Source: DASROJ01 sp035646975 (GTDB lineage Bacteria > Acidobacteriota > Polarisedimenticolia > JACPZX01 > DASXTC01). From it: 9,804 bases of DNA. A program made the translations under genes and the position numbers. The notes beneath the pieces were generated by a model, which saw only the letters and a list, made by a program, of their open reading frames with translations, did no database searches and was not told the origin of the DNA. Shown piece by piece: positions 1 to 4,660 of this stretch. Location of the stretch: NCBI GenBank assembly GCA_035646975.1, contig DASROJ010000085.1, positions 1 through 9,804 on the forward strand. Direction: 5' to 3'. Every line of letters begins with the position of its first letter. Positions within the stretch are counted from its first letter, which is position 1.

Positions 1-1
1 T

Positions 2-70
2 GGAATGAGCATCGGATGGAGGATTCCGGTTCGGGATTTTGAAGAGCTGCTCGTATCCCGTTTGAAATGA
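2..70 (+). CDS. C-terminal tail of an unidentified protein, possibly a small helix-turn-helix DNA-binding protein (partial)
   Basis: The frame starting at base 2 is open for 22 codons and stops at TGA 68-70. The tail ends in WRIPVRDFEELLVSRLK. The pattern of a Trp-Arg-Ile-Pro strand followed by an amphipathic helix resembles the C-terminus of excisionase-type (HTH_17/MerR-like) domains, where a phrase like 'WRIPREDLEEFL' closes the fold. Only this tail is visible, so the family call is an inference from one short motif. It runs in the same direction as the sigma factor gene 66 bases downstream, and no terminator hairpin is obvious between them. Chance open sequence is the main alternative. 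Confidence 0.35.
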   Translation, partial: GMSIGWRIPVRDFEELLVSRLK

Positions 71-135
71 GCCGGTTATGAGCTCACCTTCACACGCATC
101 GGGGGCATTTTCTTTCGTCAAGAGGCGACCCCGTC

Positions 136-885
136 GTGAGCCCTGAGGAACCGGTCGGAGGCGGCAACCGCTTCCCCACCACACGCTGGTCCGCGATCAC
201 CGGGTTTCACAGCGACGACCCGAAGATCCGGGCGCGATCCTTCGAGACGCTGGTCGCGGCCTACTGGAAGCCCGTCTACAAGTACGTCCGCGTCAAATGG
301 CGACGCTCCATCGAGGACGCCCAGGACATCACGCAGGCTTTTTTCCTCCGCGCGATGGAAAAGGAGTTCTTCGCCGGCTATGACGCGGACAAGGGTCGCT
401 TCAGGACATGGGTGCGGGTCTGCCTGGACGGATTCATCGCCAACGAAGACAAGGCAGCGCGGCGTCTCAAGCGCGGGGGCGACATCGTGATGATCCCCCT
501 GGAGTTCCAGACTGCCGAAGGAGAGATGGTCACCGCCGAGATACCGTCGGCTGACGATCTCGATCGATACTTCGACGCCGAATGGACGCGAAGCCTTTTC
601 GGCCTGGCCGTCGCGGCGCTGCGCGAGGAGTGCGACCGCCGCGGCAGGAGCATCGCCTACCAGCTCTTCGAGCGGTATGACCTCGATCCACCCGGCGATG
701 CCCGAGTGACCTACGACGACCTCGCCACCGCGTTGGGCATCCCGATCACCCAGGTGACCAACCACCTGTCCTACGCGCGCCGGGAGTTCCGACGTCTGCT
801 GCTGGAAAAGCTGCAGGAGATCACCGTGAACGACGCGGAGTTCCGCAGGGAAGCCAGGGCGCTGCTCGGGAGCGACCCCGCGTGA
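136..885 (+). CDS. ECF-type RNA polymerase sigma factor paired with a Ser/Thr kinase
   Basis: A 249-residue alternative sigma factor that would direct RNA polymerase to a small regulon. Residues 13-22 carry the TTRWSAI stretch typical of ECF-like sigma factors of Planctomycetes and Acidobacteria. Residues about 36-112 form region 2, with EDAQDITQAFFLRAMEKEF at 60-78 as the core-binding helix and the KGRFRTWVR promoter-melting segment at 86-94. Residues about 192-228 form region 4, with YDDLATALGI and TNHLSYARREFRRLL as its helix-turn-helix. The position usually filled by an acidic DAED-like motif reads DAQD here. The start is GTG 136, with AGAGG at 121-125 ten bases upstream; no better start is visible. 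The stop overlaps the kinase start by four bases, so translation is probably coupled. No anti-sigma factor gene is adjacent, which fits control by the kinase, as known for some ECF groups. The role is inferred and the target promoters are unknown. Confidence 0.88.
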   Translation: MSPEEPVGGGNRFPTTRWSAITGFHSDDPKIRARSFETLVAAYWKPVYKYVRVKWRRSIEDAQDITQAFFLRAMEKEFFAGYDADKGRFRTWVRVCLDGFIANEDKAARRLKRGGDIVMIPLEFQTAEGEMVTAEIPSADDLDRYFDAEWTRSLFGLAVAALREECDRRGRSIAYQLFERYDLDPPGDARVTYDDLATALGIPITQVTNHLSYARREFRRLLLEKLQEITVNDAEFRREARALLGSDPA

Positions 886-1958
886 GCGCGCTCAACGACG
901 ACGTGGTCGAACATCTGCGGGCCGTGGCCGACCTGCCCGATCTCACCGAGACGAGATACCAGGTCGTCCGCAAGCTGGACCGAGGCGGCATGGGGACGGT
1001 GTATCTCGTCAAGGACGCCGAGCTGGGACGCGAGCTGGCGCTCAAGGTGCTCAGCGCGCCCGATCCTTCCGGCGACCTGGCCGCCCGGCTGGTGGCGGAG
1101 GCCCGACACCTCGCCCGGCTGGAGCACCCGAACATCGTGCCGGTGCATGACGTGGGCCGGCTGCCCGACGGCCGCGCACCAGCTTCATCGCGTAGTAGAC
1201 GCGGCCGGCGGCTCGATGCCTGGCGGGCCGAAGAGCCGGGGCGTCCGGCGATGCTGCGGCTGTTCCAGAAAATCTGCGGCGCGGTGGCGTTCGCGCATTC
1301 ACAGGGTGTCATCCATCGCGATCTCAAACCCGAGAACATCATGGTCGGCTCGTTCGGCGAGGCGCTCGTGCTGGACTGGGGGGTGGCGAAGCTCATGAAC
1401 GAACCGCACCCGGAGGCGCCGAAGACCACGGGGGCGACGGGGACGACGCCGGCGGATGCGGGCTCGGCCGGGACGGTGGCGCTCGGCATGACCGCGCAGG
1501 GCGCGGTCATCGGGACACCCGCCTACATGCCACCGGAGCAGGCGTCGGGACAGGTCGACCGTGTCGATGCGCGCTCCGATGTCTACGCGCTCGGCGCCAT
1601 CCTGTATTTCCTTCTTGCCGGGCGGCCGCCGTTCGAGGGCGACTCCCCGCGGCAAATCCTGGCCAGGGTCGTGGGCGAAGAGCCGGTTGCGCTGCGCAGG
1701 CTCGACGTCTCGATCCCCAGGCGTCTGGCGTCCATCTGCGCCAAGGCGATGGCCGCAGACCCAGAGGGCCGGTACGAGTCGGCGCAACAGATGTCGGATG
1801 ATGTCGATCGACTGATGGACGGCTCCCCCGTGATGGCTCACCCCGAAACCCTGCTGGAACGCAGCGCCCGCATCCTCGATCGCAACAGACCGCTGGTCTG
1901 GCTGGTCGTCGCCTACGTCCTGATGAGGATGGCCGTGCTGGCTTTCTCGGGCAGATAA
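882..1958 (+). CDS. Serine/threonine protein kinase, tail-anchored, with an in-frame micro-inversion destroying the beta-5/hinge segment
   Basis: A 358-residue Hanks-type kinase. Visible motifs are the glycine loop RGGMGTVY (34-41), ATP-binding Lys55 in ALKVL, helix-C Glu73, HRDLKPEN (145-152), DWG (165-167, a common variant of DFG), PPE (217-219), SDVYALG (232-238) and Arg298 near the lobe end. One transmembrane helix lies at about 336-355, leaving a cytoplasmic kinase anchored at its C-terminus with no extracellular sensor domain. Residues 99-106 read APASSRSR where the family has beta-5, gatekeeper and hinge. The reverse complement of this segment encodes VYYAMKLV, giving DGRVYYAMKLVRGRRL when restored. 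As sequenced, the ATP-site hinge is replaced by polar and basic residues, so the kinase is predicted to be inactive although the frame is intact. The GTG start overlaps the sigma factor stop (GTGA), with GGGAG at 868-872. The likely partner or substrate is the sigma factor. Confidence 0.9.
   Translation: MSALNDDVVEHLRAVADLPDLTETRYQVVRKLDRGGMGTVYLVKDAELGRELALKVLSAPDPSGDLAARLVAEARHLARLEHPNIVPVHDVGRLPDGRAPASSRSRRGRRLDAWRAEEPGRPAMLRLFQKICGAVAFAHSQGVIHRDLKPENIMVGSFGEALVLDWGVAKLMNEPHPEAPKTTGATGTTPADAGSAGTVALGMTAQGAVIGTPAYMPPEQASGQVDRVDARSDVYALGAILYFLLAGRPPFEGDSPRQILARVVGEEPVALRRLDVSIPRRLASICAKAMAADPEGRYESAQQMSDDVDRLMDGSPVMAHPETLLERSARILDRNRPLVWLVVAYVLMRMAVLAFSGR
1169..1207. repeat. Intragenic inverted segment with perfect 8-bp inverted-repeat arms
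   Basis: The arms are CGGCCGCG (1169-1176) and CGCGGCCG (1200-1207). They are exact reverse complements and bracket a 23-bp core (1177-1199). Read as given, in the kinase frame, the core encodes APASSRSR. Read in the reverse complement it encodes VYYAMKLV, which fits the flanking DGR and RGRRL codons into a textbook kinase beta-5/hinge. The arms stop at a mismatch (1168 A, 1208 G). Neither orientation contains a stop codon in the kinase frame. The inverted orientation is directly visible; the cause (site-specific switch, replication template switch, or assembly artefact) is not. Confidence 0.9.
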
Positions 1959-2008
1959 TGGAACACCCGAATTCGTTTAATGGACAGGCAGAGGCCCGGT
2001 GGGCCCAA

Positions 2009-2020
2009 CATACAGGAGGT
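2009..2020 (+). promoter_or_regulatory. Ribosome binding site that sets the start of the small membrane protein
   Basis: CATACAGGAGGT includes a full AGGAGGT Shine-Dalgarno core at 2014-2020, four bases before ATG 2025. It favours that start over an in-frame ATG at 1980, which has no such site. The same 12 bases recur exactly at 2467-2478 before the DUF1579 gene. Confidence 0.8.
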
Positions 2021-2024
2021 TGGA

Positions 2025-2384
2025 ATGTCAAAACCCTTGCTCGGCCTCGCGCTCGGCGCGGCGCTCGGCTGCGTCGATGGCGCTTCCGCGTACGCCTATC
2101 CCTACCCGGATGTCCGGGCCCAGATCATCGGCATCATCATCGGGTCGACCTTCAAGGGGTTGATCACGGGGATGCTGGCAGGATTTTTCGCGATGAAGCT
2201 TCGCTCGCTGCCTCTTGGTATCACGTTCGGGCTGATCGTCGGGCTGGTCCTGAGCTGGCTGGTGGCGATGGCGAATCCGAATCACTATTACTTCGAGATC
2301 ATGCTGCCCGGCGGCATCCTGGGCGCCATCGTCGGGTTCGCAACGCAGAAATACGGACGCCCGGCCCAGCGGGCCGCAGTCTGA
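2025..2384 (+). CDS. Small hydrophobic multi-pass membrane protein of unknown function
   Basis: 119 residues starting at ATG 2025, chosen because of the strong AGGAGGT four bases upstream. The protein is glycine-rich and hydrophobic. An N-terminal hydrophobic segment (about 3-24) contains GLALGAALG. Further membrane segments are likely at about 33-56 (IIGIIIGSTFKGLITGMLAG), 63-82 and 93-107. Two or three polar turns separate them (YPYPDVRAQ, MKLRS, NPNHYY). Repeated GxxxG-like spacing suggests tight helix packing. No catalytic or transport motif is recognisable, so no function is assigned. It follows the kinase gene by 66 bases on the same strand and could be co-transcribed with it or with the DUF1579 gene downstream. 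Confidence 0.75.
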   Translation: MSKPLLGLALGAALGCVDGASAYAYPYPDVRAQIIGIIIGSTFKGLITGMLAGFFAMKLRSLPLGITFGLIVGLVLSWLVAMANPNHYYFEIMLPGGILGAIVGFATQKYGRPAQRAAV

Positions 2385-2448
2385 GCGGCCACGTTCGACA
2401 AGGCGCCGGGACGACGGGATGACTCGCGATGCTTTTCCAACCAACCCC

Positions 2449-2462
2449 GCCGGTTCGCCGGC
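2449..2462 (+). other. Small hairpin with a TTCG loop upstream of the DUF1579 start
   Basis: GCCGG, loop TTCG, CCGGC form a perfect 5-bp stem in the 96-base gap, ending ten bases before the AGGAGG of the next gene. No T-run follows, so an intrinsic terminator is not supported. It could stabilise a processed 5' end or be incidental in GC-rich DNA. Confidence 0.35.
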
Positions 2463-2466
2463 AGGT

Positions 2467-2478
2467 CATACAGGAGGT
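2467..2478 (+). promoter_or_regulatory. Ribosome binding site of the DUF1579 gene, identical leader to 2009-2020
   Basis: CATACAGGAGGT carries AGGAGG at 2472-2477. Two adjacent ATG codons follow (2481 and 2484). The second has the more usual spacing of six bases from AGGAGG; the first is only three bases away. Confidence 0.75.
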
Positions 2479-2480
2479 CG

Positions 2481-2954
2481 ATGATGAACATGGAAATGCC
2501 CACCGTGCAGGACCAGCACCGCAAGCTGCAGGCTCTGGCCGGCAGCTGGACCGCGGATGAAACCCTCAGCCCCTCCCCCTGGGACCCGAAGGGGGGCCCG
2601 GCCACCGCTCGCGTGGAAACACGCGTCGATCTCGATGGATTCTGGGCGCTGACCGATTACGTCCAGCAGCGTGGCGGCCAGGTCAGCTACCGGGGCCACG
2701 GCGTGTTCGGCTGGGATCCCTCGGAGAAGTGCTACACCATGCACTGGTTTGATTCGATGGGGATACCGGGCAACGCCCCGGCGCGCGGCCGCTGGGAAGG
2801 CAACACCCTGACGTTCGAGCAGCGCTCGCCGATGGGATACGGCCGTTACACCTACACGTTCGAGAAGGACGGGCAGTACCGCTTCCGGATCGACAATTCC
2901 CAGGACGGCAAGCAGTGGCAGCAGTTCATGGAAGGGCTCTACACCCGCAAGTAG
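2481..2954 (+). CDS. DUF1579 family protein
   Basis: 157 residues (156 if the second ATG at 2484 is used, which has better spacing from AGGAGG). Family-like phrases run along the chain: QHRKLQALAGSW (12-23), the strand GFWALTDYVQQ (53-63), GHGVFGWDP then YTMHWFDSMG (72-94), GRWEGNTLTFE (103-113) and a final DGKQWQQFMEGLYTRK. This is the typical DUF1579 layout, a predicted small lipocalin-like beta-barrel about 150 residues long; its biochemical role is not established. No signal peptide or membrane segment is seen, so it is probably cytoplasmic. It lies 96 bases after the small membrane protein and converges on the iron cassette. The family call is confident; the function is unknown. Confidence 0.82.
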   Translation: MMNMEMPTVQDQHRKLQALAGSWTADETLSPSPWDPKGGPATARVETRVDLDGFWALTDYVQQRGGQVSYRGHGVFGWDPSEKCYTMHWFDSMGIPGNAPARGRWEGNTLTFEQRSPMGYGRYTYTFEKDGQYRFRIDNSQDGKQWQQFMEGLYTRK

Positions 2955-2986
2955 CGCAACGCGGCGGTTTTCGCGCGCCGCATGCA

Positions 2987-3016
2987 AGCCCGCCCGGGCC
3001 GCTGCCCGGGCAGGCT
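2987..3016. terminator. Strong hairpin between convergent genes, candidate bidirectional terminator
   Basis: GCCCGGGC (2992-2999), loop CGCT, GCCCGGGC (3004-3011) form a perfect 8-bp stem. After one C:A mismatch the stem continues four more base pairs (AGCC at 2987-2990 with GGCT at 3013-3016). The hairpin lies just past the DUF1579 stop and ends immediately before the VIT gene stop at 3018. A weaker stem (GCGGCG 2961-2966 with CGCCGC 2976-2981) precedes it. Neither side has a clear T-run, so termination efficiency is uncertain. Confidence 0.6.
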
Positions 3017-3017
3017 C

Positions 3018-3713
3018 CTAGGTGAAGACGCGCGCCAGCGTGAAAGCCGCCGCCGCGGCCAGACCGCCCACCAGCGTGGTCTGAAGCGCGCTGCGGATCG
3101 GCGTGGTTCCCGTGAAGTGTCCCTTGATCCAGCCGAAGATCATCAAGGCGCTCAGCGTGAATCCGACCGACCCCCAGAGCGCCGAAGAAGCGTTCGCAAG
3201 AAAGAAGTAGGGAGCGATCGGGATCAGCCCGCCACCGATGTAGGCCCCCGCGATGGTCATCGCGCTGGTGAACGCCCGCCGCGGGTCGGGCTTCTCGAGG
3301 CCCAGCTCGAATCGCATCATGAAGTCGATCCAGGCGCGCGGCCGCACACGCAGTTTCTCGACGATGGGGGCGATCTCCGCGTCGGTGAGCCCGTACGACT
3401 TGAACACCTCGACGACCTCGATGACTTCGGCCTCGGGCTTCTGGTTCACCTCCTGCCGCTCCCGTTCTCTTTCGCTGGCGTAATGCTCCGCGTCGCTGCG
3501 CGCCGCCAGGTAGCCTCCCAGACCCATGGCGATGGACCCGGCGGCGATTTCGGCCATCCCGGCGGTCAGGATGATCGCGCTGGAATCGACGGCGCCGGTC
3601 AGCCCCGCCGCCAGGGCGAACGGCACCGTCAGCCCGTCGGACATGCCGATGACGATGTCGCGGATGACCTCGCTCGCGGTGAAGTGTTTTTCGCTGTGCG
3701 GAGTCTGTGGCAT
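3018..3713 (-). CDS. VIT1/CCC1-family iron/manganese transporter
   Basis: 231 residues. VIT1/CCC1 proteins move Fe2+ or Mn2+ out of the cytosol by proton exchange. The first helix holds DIVIGMSDGLTVPFALAAGL (19-38) with the conserved Asp26; the second holds MAEIAAGSIAMGLGGYLA (53-70) with Met63. A long charged insert (about 76-140) follows, rich in Glu (81, 83, 85, 88, 94, 96) and ending DFMMRFELGLEKP. This matches the cytosolic metal-binding domain of plant VIT1, whose paired Met and Glu bind metal (here Met132, Met133, Glu136). Three more helices follow (about 147-170, 178-196, 208-229). Length and order are normal. It lies 64 bases downstream of the iron permease gene on the same strand, implying an iron-handling unit. 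ATG 3713 is the only reasonable start and has no visible Shine-Dalgarno. Substrate choice between Fe and Mn is not decided by sequence. Confidence 0.9.
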   Translation of the reverse strand: MPQTPHSEKHFTASEVIRDIVIGMSDGLTVPFALAAGLTGAVDSSAIILTAGMAEIAAGSIAMGLGGYLAARSDAEHYASERERERQEVNQKPEAEVIEVVEVFKSYGLTDAEIAPIVEKLRVRPRAWIDFMMRFELGLEKPDPRRAFTSAMTIAGAYIGGGLIPIAPYFFLANASSALWGSVGFTLSALMIFGWIKGHFTGTTPIRSALQTTLVGGLAAAAAFTLARVFT

Positions 3714-3777
3714 GGCCGGGCCAGAATAGCCCGAGGGGGACGTTTGGTGGGACGAAATCTTCCTGATTACCTGGTCA

Positions 3778-4536
3778 TTACTTGGTCGACGGCCGGGCGC
3801 CGCGCAGCGCCGAGATCGTGAGCCAGCCCAGGGGCAGGATGACGAGCAGATAGCTGAGATACTGTCCGTAGATGCCGTCGGGCCCGTAAGGCTCGGTGGC
3901 CCAGTGCAACGCTTCGCTGTTTGCGAAGATGCCCGCTTCGGTCAGCTCGTGGAAGCCATAGATGAGCAGCTGCACCACGAAGACGAACAGGAAGACCGCC
4001 GTCACCTGGAAGAACCGGGCCAGGTTGACCCGGTGGCCGTAGCGCGACCAGAGCCATGAAAGACCGGCCGCGCACAACGTGCCGCCCAGAGCCCCGACGA
4101 TGACCGCCAGCTTCCTGTTCTGGACGAGCACCACGTTCATGAGCAGCGCCGTCTCCATCCCCTCGCGGGTGATCATCAGCAGCGTGAAGAAGAACACTCC
4201 GGCGAACGCCGCACGGCCCACGCGCACCGCGGAGCGCTGGAGGCGGCCTTCGATCTCCGACTTCATCCGCCGCGCGGCGCGCCACATGTGCACGGTGAGC
4301 GTGCCGACGAGCAGGGCCGCGACGATCGCGAGCGAGCCTTCCCACAATGATTGATTGGCGACTTCCTGGAGCAGCACCCCTGCGCCGATGCTCAGCAGAA
4401 CCGAGACGCCGATGCCCCAGTGCACCGCGGGGACGAGCTCGGAGCGTCCCGACTTCCGCAGGTAGGCCAGGCTGATCGCCACGATCAGGAAGGCCTCGAG
4501 GCCCTCGCGCAGCGTGATGACGAAAGTCGGAAACAT
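3778..4536 (-). CDS. FTR1-family high-affinity iron permease
   Basis: 252 residues, about seven membrane segments. FTR1-type permeases carry iron across the inner membrane, usually coupled to an oxidase or a periplasmic partner. Both REXXE iron-binding motifs are present: REGLE at 10-14 in the first helix and REGME at 124-128 in the fourth. The C-terminal part has the GFHELTEAGIF stretch (194-204) typical of bacterial members, then a last helix at about 226-243. The start at ATG 4536 places REGLE at the usual distance from the N-terminus; AGGAG lies eleven bases upstream. No EfeO- or EfeB-like partner, cytochrome or multicopper oxidase gene is in the window. Downstream lies the VIT-type exporter, so import and efflux or storage of iron are probably co-expressed. 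A promoter and palindromic operator candidate lie just upstream. Confidence 0.92.
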   Translation of the reverse strand: MFPTFVITLREGLEAFLIVAISLAYLRKSGRSELVPAVHWGIGVSVLLSIGAGVLLQEVANQSLWEGSLAIVAALLVGTLTVHMWRAARRMKSEIEGRLQRSAVRVGRAAFAGVFFFTLLMITREGMETALLMNVVLVQNRKLAVIVGALGGTLCAAGLSWLWSRYGHRVNLARFFQVTAVFLFVFVVQLLIYGFHELTEAGIFANSEALHWATEPYGPDGIYGQYLSYLLVILPLGWLTISALRGARPSTK

Positions 4537-4592
4537 CCCTCGAGCCGCTCCTGCCGCCTGTTGAACCGGGGGTGTGGCGCAAACCGCGAAGT

Positions 4593-4607
4593 TGAGAACG
4601 CGTCTCA
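4593..4607 (-). promoter_or_regulatory. Candidate Fur-like operator of the iron permease
   Basis: TGAGAACGCGTCTCA has 5-bp palindromic arms TGAGA/TCTCA around a five-base centre. It matches 9 of 14 defined positions of the 7-1-7 Fur consensus TGATAATNATTATCA. It sits a few bases downstream of the predicted transcription start of the FTR1 gene, a position suited to repression. The Fur assignment is inference: the palindrome is seen, the regulator is not. Confidence 0.4.
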
Positions 4608-4617
4608 GTTACATGGA

Positions 4618-4646
4618 AGAATAGTCGACACGCGCACGCGCGTCAA
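4618..4646 (-). promoter_or_regulatory. Sigma-70-type promoter of the iron cassette
   Basis: On the minus strand, TTGACG (4646-4641) is followed after exactly 17 bases by TATTCT (4623-4618), with a start expected near 4611. The spacer and -35 contain a second palindrome, ACGCGC-AC-GCGCGT on the plus strand (4630-4643). The promoter lies in the 124-base gap after the amidohydrolase gene, so FTR1 and VIT can be transcribed independently of it. Confidence 0.6.
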
Positions 4647-4660
4647 GCCCGTCCTGCGTC

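Noticed and set aside
1051..1302. A minus-strand frame opposite the kinase that contains GRVYYAMKLVRG.
   Set aside because: Only the short inverted segment is kinase-like; the flanks are not. It is evidence for the inversion, not a separate gene.
1979..2024. An earlier ATG start at 1980 for the small membrane protein.
   Set aside because: It would add a polar stretch and translate through the strong AGGAGGT that clearly serves ATG 2025.
2982..3821. A 279-codon plus-strand open frame over the VIT gene.
   Set aside because: It starts inside the terminator-like hairpin, runs antisense to the VIT transporter and has a low-complexity charged translation.
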